NCBI GenBank assembly: GCA_019925095.2
Contig: CM034395.1
Location: 14,988,213-15,052,212 of the forward strand
DNA: 64,000 bases
Reading direction: 5' to 3'
Source of the DNA: Dendrolimus kikuchii
Taxonomy: Eukaryota > Arthropoda > Insecta > Lepidoptera > Lasiocampidae
The notes under the pieces are model-generated. The model ran no database searches and was not told the DNA's origin. It worked only from the letters and a program-made list of their open reading frames with translations. Positions 1-11,317 of the stretch are shown one piece after another. Every line of letters starts with the position of its first letter. Positions within the stretch are counted from its first letter, which is position 1. Both the position numbers and the translations under genes were made by a program.

Positions 1-156
1 GGTTACTTTATCCGTGGGGTCAGTTTTGACCTTTTTATAAGTGCTTTCGTCCGATAAAAGATCTTGTATTTTACTATTGTACTCAGACGTATCCATGACG
101 ACAGTCGCGTTACCTTTATCTGCACGGAGCACGGTTATTTCTGGTTTATTGCGAAT
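1..156 (-). pseudogene. Penelope-like element reverse transcriptase fragment
   Basis: Read on the minus strand from about 156 down to the window edge, one frame stays open for about 52 codons. It contains LRADKGNATVVMD followed by YNSKIQDLLSD and TYKKVKTDPT. The R-A-D-K-G-N-x-T-V-V-M-D block followed by a 'LLSD..TY+K+..DPT' block is characteristic of the N-terminal part of Penelope-like reverse transcriptases, which act with a GIY-YIG nuclease. The rest of the RT would lie beyond position 1. Homology to the family is lost at about 157, so this looks like the broken 5' side of a copy. I am confident of the superfamily but not of a subfamily. Confidence 0.72.
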
Positions 157-161
157 GTTTT

Positions 162-360
162 TTAAAACGTAGTTTTATTATGTATACAAGTCGCGAAAAC
201 TTAAGAAAATATAATGTCTATTTGTTATTTTGTACTTTCTCTTAAGACTTTATATAGAATACTGAGCTTAGGTCATCGAAGTCAAATTAATTATTATAAA
301 TTTATCTAAAAAACCCAAATAAAATACCGCGCTGAAAACCGTTAAAACGTAGTTTTATTA
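162..360. repeat. 19-bp direct repeat pair beside the Penelope fragment
   Basis: The word TTAAAACGTAGTTTTATTA occurs at 162-180 and again at 342-360, exactly 180 bp apart. Each copy is nearly self-complementary (TAAAAC-GTA-GTTTTA), so each could form a small hairpin. The first copy begins six bases after the recognisable Penelope coding sequence ends. Penelope elements often carry terminal duplications, so these may belong to the element, but that is inference. Confidence 0.5.
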
Positions 361-824
361 GATTTAAGTTGTTTCATCAACATTATTTTACTATTTCTCA
401 AAATATCGATGATTTAGCGCAGGGATTTGGGACAACACTATGCAGGTTAACTCGTCGCCGCTAGGGCGTTGCCTGCTCTGCCCTGTGTGTAGCCAATAAT
501 TTTATTACAAACTCATTAAGAAGCTCATTGCTGCTGTCAATTCATAGATTCTTGTTTACTTTTATAGTTTAAGTTATACCAGACGTACAATCTTTGGCAA
601 ATATTATTAACCCATATTAAATCTACTAATGTATATAAGAGTTTTTACTGATACTGTAATGCAGATTGTCTTTATGTTTAATTTACACTAAATGAATAAA
701 GGTTCACGAAAAAAAGTCATGATCAGAACTACTTTTTAACGGATAAAGTGTTTCCTGAAAACGTGTTGCACATTGCGACATCCGCTAAACTTGAAAAAAA
801 ATTGGGAGAAAGATAAAATCACCG
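361..824. other. AT-rich stretch, nothing recognised
   Basis: I see no coding frame, RNA gene or repeat that I can name here. Confidence 0.6.
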
Positions 825-890
825 TTTTTTTAACTGACTTGAGAAAGGAGGAGGTTCTTGATTCCACTGTATGTTTTTTGTATGTATTAA
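825..890 (+). repeat. Short copy of the GACTTC..GGAGGAGG repeat
   Basis: The sequence TTTTAACTGACTTG..AAAGGAGGAGGTTCTTGATTC..ACTGTATG matches the beginnings of the longer copies at 20927 and 44695. Only the first ~65 bp are recognisable. The family is common in insect, especially lepidopteran, DNA. The remainder to about 960 is unassigned. Confidence 0.55.
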
Positions 891-1245
891 GTTTAAAAAT
901 GCAAAGTCTTATAACACTATGGTTTGTTTACGTTCATATTAGGGACCAGGAATAGTTAGGCATCGTTATTAAAGTTTACCTCCCGACGTCGGTCGCGTTA
1001 TATAGGAGTGTGATAAAAATCCGATTTTTCGGGATAATAAGTATTCTATTGTTGTTCAATTTGATGAAGTACGCCTACACCAAAATACTGTGATGTTTGT
1101 TTTTTTTTTTTGTGATCACAATATTTAGGAGTTAACCCCATATTTAAGATATAAATGGTCCATGGCTATCCTTTGTACTGAAAATATATATGTGTAGATC
1201 AAATTTAAAAAATAATTAATCGGTTCGTTCAGATTTTTTTCGCAT

Positions 1246-1472
1246 GAATTGTTTTTTATTTTGTTGCATGACTTCAGCAGACAGACAGACGGCTCACCTG
1301 ATGGAAAGCGGTTACCATCGCCTATGGACATTTGTAACTAACCTAACCTAACCATTGTGCTGCCGCTCTCTAAACGAAGGCTGGAATCTGGACACTAATG
1401 CCGAAAGACAATAATCCTACCACCGGGCTGTGGGTTATTTTGTCGCCTCTTAAGACAGGCCGCCGATTTGAT
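1246..1472 (-). mobile_element. Poly(A)-tailed interspersed repeat 'family A', copy 1
   Basis: On the minus strand this matches the 3' part of a repeat seen about ten times in the window: a GTAAGAGGCGAC-like core, a 'ccggtggtaggat' block, a 'GGCGATGGTAACCGCTTTCC' block, and the end CTGCTGAA..CATGCAA followed by an A-rich tail (T-rich at 1246-1264 on the plus strand). The first ~50 bp of the family (ATCCGTGCAGGAACGG..) are missing. Where other copies read 'caacaccaaagttgctaca' this one has a short (CCTAA)n run at 1339-1353. The family behaves like a non-autonomous non-LTR element; its closing block resembles lepidopteran SINE tails. Confidence 0.7.
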
Positions 1473-4374
1473 TATTTATTCCATATCACGAGAAAATGTT
1501 TTATACTTTCATCCCGATATAGATAATGTAAATCAGTTAATTTTACAGACATAAAGAGAGAAATACACAAAAGTATAATCAAAGTCAATTTGACAATGGT
1601 ACTTAATTATAATGGATATTTCAAAATTACTAAACAATAAATCGACCTTAATAAAACATTGATAACTGCATTTACCAGTCAATTCCTATTTCCAATTAAC
1701 AACCTTAACATTTATACCCATATGGTGCAAAGTTCAGTGCAGTTGTGTATAAAAGTGCATGATAGCATAGGGGAGATTAGCACACAGCAATAGGATACGT
1801 GCTAGCACTATCATACATGAGAAGTTTTGTTTTGAATTTTGACCATGTCTTGATCAATATAAGATTGCCCATTGATGTGATCGGCATTCTTAAATAAATC
1901 ATTGGGAAAAAATATTAGAAATGTAATTATCAGTACTTTAATGCGTTGCCTTGATATTAAGTATATGATAGTAAGTTCTAGTTTGTCACTGGTATAAATT
2001 CATCGTAGTTTAACTTACGTAATGTCTGCGGAATGATATTCAGTTCCCTCTGTTTAAATATGATATAAGAAATAAACTTAATAAGACTTTCAATTTCGAT
2101 CTGAATCCGAAATATCTTTTAAACAATAAAACGTCGGTTGAAAGTTTCTATATTCAAAAGGGGAGAGATTTTAGAGCTTTTCGGGATTTTGTTTTTTTAC
2201 TGGTCGATTTTCATTAAAACTATTCTTCTTCCATAATTTTAATATAGATATTTATTTAAATATTTAAATACGGTAAGCAATTCACAAAGTAATAAAGTCT
2301 GATTACATTTCAGTTAACTTTTATAGTCCGGTACCTGTTAAAAATTGAAAAATAGCAGCGAAAAAAGCTCAGAGCCCCCAAAGGGCAATTAAAATTCGTA
2401 ATAACTCCAAAGCAAAGTCTACGTAAGTTAAACAAAGCGACAAAAATAATTAATAGTAGACACGCTCGCCCATTAAAAGTGTTCCCACCCAGCAGGTGAA
2501 TTAGCCACGCAAAATTAGTTCAAACTTCACTTAAAAGCACAATGAGTACTGCTACCTGAATAAATGATAACATCGCGGTGAATTTGATGTCAATATGTGT
2601 TAACACTAAGCTATTTAGTTCACGACTCGGACCCCTTTTTCCGCCCGCCTTCCTCACTCACACACAGTTGCCAACCCCACTGGCAACCCACTCACCTCTG
2701 TGTGAACTGCACACAAAGAGAAAAGCAATTTTTCACAGGTTACACCTACACACACAAGCGCAAAAAGATGAATGTAGTGAACCCGCGCCCCACGAAGTTT
2801 TGTAGTACAGAATTTGTTCACTAGTTGTGTCTAGACATGCCATGCTTTTAAGTTAGAGGTGAATCCTTAGAGGATTGTTTCATAAACTTGACACGAATGA
2901 ACATTGAATTTTTTATTGTACTCAATAGAAATGCCACTATCATAATTGATTTAATTACAGTAAAGTTTTAATTTCTTTTTATTGTTTATGTTGTTTGCTC
3001 CTTTCTGTTACGTTGGTTGAGTACTGAACTATACAGGCTAGTCTTTTATTGACTTCGATATGGTTGTGACATGCGATTTGTCGGCCTTTTATAGATTTTC
3101 TCATAAGAAAAGAGATCAAGGAGAACAAGCTGCCTTTACGCCACAGATCAAAATCTTATCACAGTTTGACGAATGTTTATCGTTGCTTGTTTATTTGTAG
3201 ACTAGACTTGACAGTGAAGGCAATCCCTAAACACACACTGAATTTACAACGCACAACAATTTAAAAACTATTCTTTATAAATGGCAAGGCATTTGCATGT
3301 AAATAGTTATCCAAACATTATGTGACTTTATAATTAGAGTCTTTTTCCTTAAGAAGGTTCTGGGTGTAAATCTTAATACTTTCTCAACTATGTTGTCTCC
3401 ATATTATAAGTGTATTTTAACATGTCTTTGTATCGTTAGTGTAAATAAATGGGAAACTGCATAAAGTTCCATTATGAAAATCGAACTTTTGTTGCGAGTT
3501 GTACAAATAAAATGATAAAATCGCAGTCGAAGTGCCGCTTGAAAAAATCATGCCAAGAGAATGCATCAAAATGATCATGGAATATGCTTGAAGGAGACGG
3601 GGATATTGCAGTCACATGCCTCTCAAGTGGTTAGACAGAGATCAAATATTGAATATCCTTTGCTTTGCGAAAACGAATTATGTTTGAAAAGCCACGAGAG
3701 GGAAAATGCACCATTTTCATACGGATTACGGTGGAAAATTTGCCCGAGGTGCCGGCAACTTATGTTTCGAGGGCGCGCAACTGGCAGTCGGAGGTGGGGG
3801 GGTTGGTGGCTCTCAACTGTGGCAGATAATCAATATCCGCTTGGCTTGTGGACACTATAATAATATATGTTATTTTATCGCTTTACTGTTCTTCCCTGAG
3901 TTTTTCCCGCGAGCTGCGTCCCTCTCGCACCATTATCTAAAATGGACAGTGGCGTAGATTTGGTAAATGATAACTGTGAGAAAGTATTTATCACGACAAT
4001 GAAGCGTGATATGTAATTATATAACCTATTTAGGGTGTAGTGGCGTTATGGAAGAGTCGTGTGAAGGGGGTGGATGGGGGCGCGAGGAGTGGGTTGGGAT
4101 TTCTGTAGTGGGTTGTTTAGTGATATATTTGTTTTTATTGACGACGGTATCGAGGTTGTTGGTGTGGCGTCGGCACGCGATGCGGGCCGCGGGCTTCGTT
4201 TCTTCTAAGCTTCACTCAACTGGGAGCCACGACGCTACCCGCTGCGGGACTCGATTAACTAATGTAATTGAGGACGCCTTACATTGCGGCATTTATACCA
4301 CGATGATCTAGGACCTGGTCTAGATTAAATACCAATGTGATATAATTATAATTTATTAGATTAATAATCATAGC
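1473..4374. other. Unassigned AT-rich DNA
   Basis: I recognise no gene here. A C/A-rich patch at 2630-2770 and a G-rich patch at 3740-3810 give short open frames on several frames without family motifs. An open frame at 4006-4311 (+, 101 codons) lies in the GC-richest part and contains one hydrophobic stretch (GISVVGCLVIYLFLLTTV). It has no recognisable domain and I do not call it a gene. Confidence 0.5.
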
Positions 4375-5465
4375 CTAGTCATTTGGTTGGAAAGTAAGGG
4401 GTTACCTGGAAAGTTGTCCGGGAGTTTTGAAGATAGATAATTTTATAAATTTCGATGTGCTCTTCCTGAATGTCAATTTTCCCACCTCGTATCGTTGCCG
4501 CTGGCGCCTCTATAATGGGAAATGGCACCTGATTGCAGTTTGTTCAGTTGATAATATCTCATTTACAACTCATGTTAAAATAAAAACATCAAATACAAAA
4601 GTAAAATAGGAAACATTTCCTACAATTTATGTAACAACATTTTTTTCTTGTAAACTTTTAGTTTTGCCGTACAAGCGCCACAAACTCTACATTTATCCTA
4701 CACCAATAAGTGTTTTTCGTATATAGTCTAGTCAAGGAAGGCGAAAAAAGAAGTAAGACTCGAAGTAAAAGCCAACAAGCTATAATCTTATGAAAAGTTT
4801 CTAATTTCTAAAATTGTGTAAAATTTTCTTTATAAAAGGCAATAATGGCGAAACCATTCTAAGACACAAATATATACCTCTAAATTTTTTGATAAATAAA
4901 CGTTATAAAATCATAACTGTTAAAAACACATTGCACGCCTTCCTAGTTTAGGTCTAGTCCAGATCAGCATGTCTTTGATCATAATTAAGTACCTACTGAG
5001 TGAGGATTGTTATAAACCTAAAAATATTTTAGTTACACATTTATTATTTGATTAGGAGGAATTCTCAGCTATATCTTCGGAGCCTAAGGCCTCATCCCAA
5101 CGAAATTCATATAAAAATACTCTCAAGTTACATCAAAACCAGTGTAAGAAGAATCATTACAAGCGGTTCGTATAATAAATCTATTGATTTTACAAAAAAG
5201 TTGACATAACATAAATTATGGACATTTTTCTCTAGTTTAGTTTTGTACTTGATGTTTTTATTGTAAAATTAGTCTGAAAGGAGATATTGTCAATAAACGT
5301 TGTTATTAGTCGCCTTTTTACTATTATGGTGGCGCTAGCGGCAATGAGGTGGCAAAATGGACATTCTTAAAGAGCACATCGAAATGTATAAAATTACTCA
5401 TTTTCATAACTCGAGGAAAATTTTCCAGGTGAAACTACCAAATGATCATACTTTTACCATAAAAT
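4375..5465. mobile_element. Foldback (long inverted-repeat) element
   Basis: The segment 4375-4655 reappears in inverse orientation at about 5190-5465. Paired landmarks include ATTTCGATGTGCTCTT (4448 and, reversed, 5372), GCCACCTC/CCCACCTC, TTGCCGCT-GGCGCC, ATAAAAACATCAARTACAAAA and ATAATTTATGT. The arms are about 270 bp, diverged by roughly a fifth, and enclose about 530 bp of AT-rich DNA. This could be one foldback transposon or two copies of one repeat in opposite orientation. No transposase is visible in the middle. A transcript through it could fold into a long imperfect hairpin. Confidence 0.65.
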
Positions 5466-5832
5466 CAGAAATATTGTCTTCTGAAATGTATACAGAAATA
5501 TTATAATTTTCAAGTTGTTTTTCTTTAAAGATTTATTGACAAAGCCTAAAACAAAACTTTTTAATAAACGTTTCTTACTTAATTATCCGAGGCAAAAATT
5601 ATTTCACAATAATGTTTTATGTTATCAAACTTCTTGGGAAAACTGGATTATTTGTAAAACTGTAGCAATTGGGTCTCTATTGAAGAGTTTTGCGTAACCA
5701 CTTTGTTCATTTAAAACATAAGTTTCTTAACAATACCTTACTTTTTTGATTTCAGAGAATATACAGAATTATATTTGAATAATATGAAAAAGTTACATAA
5801 TAATATTTTTATTTCTTTTTTGTTATTTATTT
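5466..5832. other. AT-rich stretch, nothing recognised
   Basis: The short open frame at 5515-5697 has no motif and an AT-driven composition. I see nothing else. Confidence 0.5.
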
Positions 5833-5965
5833 ACTCCGTTGGCTCAGCGACCCAAAGTGAGTCTTGACTTTCAAAATGAGATGCCATTTTTCCCAGTCCT
5901 ATGCAATTTCTTGCCAATTATCTGCTCAAAGCTCAGCCTCTACTCTGTCTTTCCAGCGATATTAC
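5833..5965 (-). pseudogene. LINE reverse transcriptase, C-terminal remnant
   Basis: The minus strand reads W-K-D-R-V-E-A-E-L, a stop, then A-D-N-W-Q-E-I-A, a stop, then D-W-E-K-W-H-L-I-L and KTHFGSLSQRS. The sequence 'RW.D.+..DL...W...AQ+R..W..L...AKTHFGS' is the familiar extreme C-terminus of RTE-like endonuclease-RT proteins. Only about 45 codons remain and at least two in-frame stops are present. No upstream RT domain is found. Clade assignment is tentative. Confidence 0.6.
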
Positions 5966-7256
5966 ATAATAATACATTCAACTAACATAACATATTTTAC
6001 TAAAATGGATTTATTTATTTGTTTAGATAATTTTATGCTTCCTTATTTTCTTCTCGACGATGGCCTTGGATGTGATCGTTTTTAATTAATATAGTAGTAA
6101 ATACTTGAAAAACAGCAAATGAAAATAGTTGTCCTGAAAAACGCGATAGCTGTCGCAGGCTTTGAAACCGAAAATAAGGCAGGGGGATAGTTCAACGGAG
6201 GAAAAGGCTTTGTAAGAAACAGCACAGAGATTAAAATATCTACAGTGGTCTTCAAAGGTTGATATTATAAGTATCGTAAAAGTCGGCCAAATGCGTGTTA
6301 ATCCAGGCGCACTGGAAAGTTCTGTAGAGGTGACTAATGGCTACTGTTTTTGTTATTTTTGCACTTATAAAAACACACATATTAAAAACGTCATGACTTT
6401 TGAATATGACATATGTTCATGGACCTATATGGATTTTTTCTTTCATCCCTCACTTAAATGGAAAATGAATACTAAGGAATCATAGTATTCTTATTCAATG
6501 GTTATATCATAGTAAAATTGATGACGACCAGCTTACTTTAAGTTTTTTGCGATTCTACTACATCATTACATAGTGGGTTCATGTTAAAGTTTCTCTTCAT
6601 ACATGTAATTATATAGATCCAGTGGCTTCTGAGGAAGACGGCTGCGATATTTATGCATGTCACAGTTGCAGACGAACATACAGGAAAATGTTGTAAGGGT
6701 TCAATTATTCTAATGCCACAATGGCTACAGGACTCTAAAAATGCGAAGAAGTAATGACGTATTAAAGGTAGCTTCTTAAAGGTAAATATGAAACATAATC
6801 TGTTTCGGAAGCGCTAGCTAAATCTATTTATAAATCAATCTACATAGCGATAGATTTAGCTACAGATGCGAACCTTGTTATTACGGTGCAAACCATCCCC
6901 AAATAATAATGGATACGTAATTCGATTGCACTCCGTCTGTTGCTGAATCGAAATACACTAGTATATGGAGTGTTAGTATTGTAAATCAATATCTTGGTTT
7001 ATATAAAGTTATAACATTAGACAGGTGTTCATCATATTGGTATTTATGTATTGTTTCTAAGGCAATCATTTTGTAATATTTTATTGTAATATAAATTAGC
7101 TTGTTATTCTTAATAAATAAACTAAAAGAATTTTAAATGTAGGTTTAGTATCTTAATTATGTAAGTCTTACTTAGGATTTGTATAATATTATAGGTCATT
7201 TGATGACTTGATTGTAAGATTTTTAATAGAACGTTAACATAGCGAACGTTAGCATA
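5966..7256. other. Unassigned AT-rich DNA
   Basis: No gene recognised. The open frame at 6291-6485 has no family motif. Words such as 'caggactctaaaaatg' at 6731 resemble decayed insect interspersed repeats, but too little remains to name them. Confidence 0.5.
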
Positions 7257-7270
7257 GGAAAATAAACAAC

Positions 7271-8233
7271 TGGAGGAAGCAGTCTCCCGGGGCGAGGTAT
7301 TATTGGCGGTGTCTCTTGACATCGCCAACGCCTTTAATTCCTTGCCCTGGCCTTGCATCATGGAGGCACTCCGGTATTTCGGGGTGCCGTCCTACCTCCG
7401 CCGAATAGTCGGGGATTATTTAAATGAACGAGCCGTCATTTACCCGGTCCACGAGGGATGGAATCGGCGAGCCATGGTGTGCGGTGTTCCACAGGGCTCG
7501 GTTCTTGGTCCCTCCTGTGGAACATCGCATACGACTGGACGTTTCGCAGCAGGGTCCTCCCCGGCGTCAGCATCATATGCTACGCGGATGATACCCTGAT
7601 CGCAGCACGAGGGAGGACCCACCGGCAGGCGTGCCTTCTAGGCACGGCTGGGGTGTCCTTAGTAGTAGGCAGGATCCGGCGTCTTGGACTGGAGGTGGCA
7701 CCTTCGAGAAGACCGAGGCCGTGTTCTTTCACGGTCCTCGGAACCGTCCACCTCCAGACACTGACTATTATAGGTCCTCTAGGAGGCATCTCGCATCGGC
7801 ACGTCAGGGTGAAGACCATGAAATACCTTGGATTGGTCCTCGATAGCCGGTGGGATTTTTCGGCACATTTTCGGGGCACGGCTGCTTCGGGAGGTACCTG
7901 TGTCGCCTCGGCCGCGAGCCGACGTCAGGGTGCCACCATTGCGACACAGGCGACGAGGATACGGCGCTGCATACTCTACAGCGATGTTCTGCATGGACGG
8001 AGCAGCGCCGACAGCTCGTCGCCTTCACCGGATTCGACCTATCACTCCCGGCCGTGGTTCGCACCATGTTCGGGAGCCGCACCGGATGGGACGCCGTCTC
8101 CTCCTTTTGCGAGCACGTTATGTTTGCGAAGGAGGAGGCGGAGCGGGAGCGTGAGCGTACGTCCTTGCTCCGCTCCCGCCAAAGGAGGACGCGCCGACGC
8201 CGGAGGTCCGAGCTCGACCTTCGGCCACCGTAA
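7271..8233 (+). pseudogene. R1-clade reverse transcriptase ORF, frameshifted and internally deleted
   Basis: The first frame carries VSLDIANAFNSLPW (RT motif A) and CGVPQGSVLGP (motif B), ending in frame 1 near 7512. Frame 3 then carries WNIAYDWTF and ICYADDTLIAARG, the catalytic YADD box, at about 7575-7600. A short stretch of frame 2 (EKTEAVFFHGPRN, 7700-7745) follows, then frame 3 again (VKTMKYLGLVLDSRWDFSAHF). At about 7866-7876 the sequence jumps from that box straight to SGHGCFGRYLCRLGREP and the C-terminal zinc motif C-x2-C-x9-H-x4-C (7931-7987). The intervening RT thumb and connecting region, several hundred codons in relatives, is missing. It ends with an Arg-rich tail and stop near 8233. 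Such proteins bind the RNA, nick the target and copy the RNA into DNA; this copy cannot. Confidence 0.8.
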
Positions 8234-8699
8234 GCGGGCGGCGCGGGTGGGGCCCCTAGGGGTATAGGGGTTCTCACTCACCCGCACATGCCGTCGAGAT
8301 GAGAGCGCGAGTGTTCCGCGCGCGCTCATCTCTCTTCCCGTGGGGCGCGTTACAGACCGCCCCACGCATGGAATAGACCAAGTTGTAGCCGGGGGATACG
8401 TCCCCTGGCATAGGAAGAGGCCCAGTGACGGGGGCCCACGTCTGCCAGGGCACCACGGAGTCGGGTAGCCCATTTTCCCGTAGCCCTGGCATAAGGCGCA
8501 GGACGGAACACCCAGGGGTTTTAGTGGGTATCCCTAACTGGGGAGTGGCAATAGCGTGGCACCAGTTCTGACTGGGCACGCTAGTGCCACCCCCGATCTG
8601 GCGAATCCCACACTCACACGGGTCGCGAACAACCCCCCAGGCTTCTGTGCCTGTCGCGGCTTAGTCCTCAAACGGATTTCCCCTGGCCAAAAAAAAAAA
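8234..8699 (+). other. R1-clade 3' UTR and A-tail
   Basis: A GC-rich non-coding stretch follows the ORF and ends with GGATTTCCCCTGGCC and a run of A. A related 3' end lies on the minus strand at 45826-46050: both share 'TAGTGGGTATCCCTAAC', a 'GCCCTGGCATAAGGCG' type block and the terminal 'GGATTTCCCC' block. The open frames crossing this stretch on either strand are composition artefacts. Confidence 0.7.
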
Positions 8700-8713
8700 G
8701 GAAAATAAACAAC

Positions 8714-9209
8714 AACTGAAATTAATTTTAAGTTTTGTAGCAGTCAATTTTTTAAATTTTGTTTGTAATGTATCAAGTATATGTTAAAATTTGCGGAAAA
8801 TATCCGCTAAATATTTTTATTTGATTTTACTCGTCACACGAACATAACTCTTGCTGAGCTTAGGAGCATAGTATGTGTATTGTCTAAGAGTTATATAACC
8901 CAACGTCATCTAGACGCCAATAACGGTTTTCGGTAAATGTAGGCGTCCGCTAGGCTACGGTAGAAGATTTAGGTTGAAGGAGTGACGATTTGAGTTGTGA
9001 TGATATGCTAATGGTTTTACAATAAGGAGAGCCAAAGGTCAGACAAAAAAGGAAACTGCGGATCCCGGGTTCCGAAATAGATGTTCTGAATACTACAATA
9101 ACAGGAAGGATCATAAGATACATACTTTATTTTAAAAAAATTTAAGTTTCCGATACATACGAATCCAGTACTAGCGATAGGAAGTCCATTATGCTTGTGG
9201 ACGCGGGCG
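8714..9209. other. AT-rich stretch, nothing recognised
   Basis: I see no supported gene or repeat between the LINE's target duplication and the exon-like repeat at 9210. Confidence 0.5.
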
Positions 9210-9475
9210 GGAATGCGGGGATCAGAGAGAAGGAAAGCACTTACAGGATAGGTCGCCGCACCAGACACGCTACGAAAGATGCGGGCTTCCCAGTGGCAGG
9301 CAGTCTTCCTCGTGATCCTTTCTTTACGTCTTGCGATTCCTTCGACGCATAGACCAGCTGCTACGGCACAGAGGGTACTTTCCAGCACGCGGGTTAACAG
9401 GCGGGTGTAGAATGCGGCACAACACATAAAACGTGGCGAGATTTTTGCGGAAGCTGCGGCGCCATCAGTGGCCCA
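9210..9475 (-). repeat. Exon-like repeat ending in a GTAAGT donor, copy 1
   Basis: This GC-rich block, read on the minus strand, aligns with 48572-48825 on the plus strand. Shared stretches are CCGCATTCTACACCCGCCTGTTAAC against a diverged partner, AGGATCACGAGGAAGAC (identical), CGTAGC-TG-CTGGTG, and a following GTAAGT (ACTTAC at 9239-9244 on the plus strand). The minus strand is open here (136 codons, 9017-9427) and includes RRKERITRKT. It looks like a transposon or gene exon followed by a 5' splice site. I do not recognise the protein family. Confidence 0.45.
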
Positions 9476-10999
9476 ACGTAGATTATGTCACGTTACATAG
9501 TGACAGATGCGGCGAAAAAAATAAAGAAACAAAGAGACGGTGACCACATAGGTCGGCGTTAACAATGCTGTTATAATCCAATGGTACCTACTAAAACCAT
9601 TCGGATGTCTCATATTACATGGTGTTGAGAACTCTGACCCTCTGTTTATTTTATGGTCCAAGACTATTTAACCACTCTTTGCAGTTTGAATGGTTTCGTA
9701 AAAAATGTTCGCGATGTCAGTTCACCTATTCCTCAGCGATCGCTGACAGTCCGGTGTAATGTAAGTCATCCTTTTAACGGCATGCAATCAATATTGTGCA
9801 CATGTATAGGTATTAAATGCATTGGACCTGATTTACCTAATAATGTTTATGGATTAGGTATCACTCTGTATATGAGACTGAATAGTGCAATACCTAATTG
9901 TACGTGACGTTCAATAGGAATTACAACACAACATTAACAAGGTCAATTACTATGTTTGTATATCTAGTGTCTTCAGATTATTGTTATAGCTATTCATATT
10001 ATAAATGCACTGCTCATTATACATATATTATATAATACATACATAATAGAGGAATTGAAACCTAATAACTTTTATATCATAATCGAAGAAAAAAAAACAA
10101 ACGTTCAAAAAAACATTTATATTTTTACTTATATACTAAAAATTTAATCATATTAAATTCATTTACTTAAAGGAAGGAATGATTTCTAGAATTATGTTAA
10201 TATTATAATACTTTTATTAGGTATTTTTATACAAGATATATTTATTTCATGTGCCCAAGGTTCATTTATTTTTAGCTTATGTGTATGTGCGGAATCCGCA
10301 AGGAGTGGGGTATAGTTATATGGCACATTTGTATATTATGAACAGATCCGAACGTTTGTATATAGGTTAGAAGGCTAAGGCCGGTGCGAAGCGTAGCGGA
10401 GCACCCGCCTTAGCTTTCGTGGTAATTATTTTTTAAAACCACGCAAAGTTAATTTTATATCTCAAATAATAAATAAATGTGCCCTATATCTATACCGCAC
10501 CCTCCGCAAGTAAAAAACCCTAGATAATTCGTACACACGAAGTCGCTGAAGATAATAGTGTAATTTTGTTGCCTTCAGTTGTTGTGTAAATGTTTGTCGA
10601 ATAACAATAAATACAAAGAATAATTAGATAGACTCACCCAAACCCTCGTCGACTAAGAATGTCCATGCTTCAGACGCAGACATCACACATACACAGAAAC
10701 TGAAACCACCTACCTCCACCAACATCCACCACTTCTCAGGGCGGCCGCAATTTAGTTTGTTTCAATAAGTCAGTGCACTTGCCAAAAATCTTATAATTTC
10801 TTACATGTCTGTTTTTTTAACATCGCAAACGAATCCGGCGACAAAACGGCGACATCTTCCACGTCCCAAGGCAAAATTGCGGGACCGAGATAGATATACA
10901 TACATACAAACAAACAATACAAAAAATGGAAGAAGGAATATGTATGTATGAAGAAGAATGTGTATTGTGGTTTGAACGAGGGAGAACGAGGGAACTGTT
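9476..10999. other. Unassigned AT-rich DNA
   Basis: No gene recognised. 10370-10430 is a small GC-rich patch (CCGGTGCGAAGCGTAGCGG) in AT-rich sequence. 10890-10950 contains short TACA/TATG runs that lead into Helitron copy A. Confidence 0.45.
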
Positions 11000-11317
11000 A
11001 CTATTATAAATGCGAAAGTAACTCTATCTGTCTGTCTGTCTATCTGTCAGTCTGTCTGTTCCGTTTTCACGAAAAAACTGCTGGACCGATTTGGCTGAAA
11101 CTCAGTATATACATTTTTTCATTGCCGAGGATGAATATAAGATACATTTTATCCCGAAACATGAGATAGTCTCCAGGATAAAAATATATTTGTCTTTGTA
11201 TTTGTTATGCTTTTACGGAAAAACTATTGGACCGATTTGGCTGAAATTCGGTACATATGTAAACTTTATACAGAGGGTGGACAAGGGATACTTAGATTAA
11301 TGTAACCGATATTTGAC

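Larger units (their letters stand above)
7257..8713 (+). mobile_element. R1-clade non-LTR retrotransposon, 5'-truncated, with 14-bp TSD
   Basis: GGAAAATAAACAAC stands at 7257-7270 and again at 8700-8713. The first copy directly precedes LINE coding sequence and the second follows the A-tail (about 8689-8699). This is the signature of target-primed insertion of a 5'-truncated copy. Inside are RT motifs, a zinc motif and a GC-rich 3' UTR. The element is far richer in GC than its surroundings, with an abrupt change at both target repeats. The insertion site is ordinary AT-rich DNA rather than rDNA or telomeric repeat. Clade is inferred from the RT and C-terminal motifs; LOA- or TRAS-type relatives are possible. 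Confidence 0.85.

Noticed and set aside
8042..8579. Minus-strand frames of 143 and 101 codons and the plus-strand frames through the LINE 3' UTR
   Set aside because: They overlap the R1-clade coding region and its GC-rich 3' UTR, where stop codons are rare by composition; no motifs.
9017..9427. A PIF/Harbinger transposase N-terminus
   Set aside because: The basic stretch RRKERITRKT before a splice donor is reminiscent, but no diagnostic HTH or DDE motif is visible in either copy, so the family is left unassigned.
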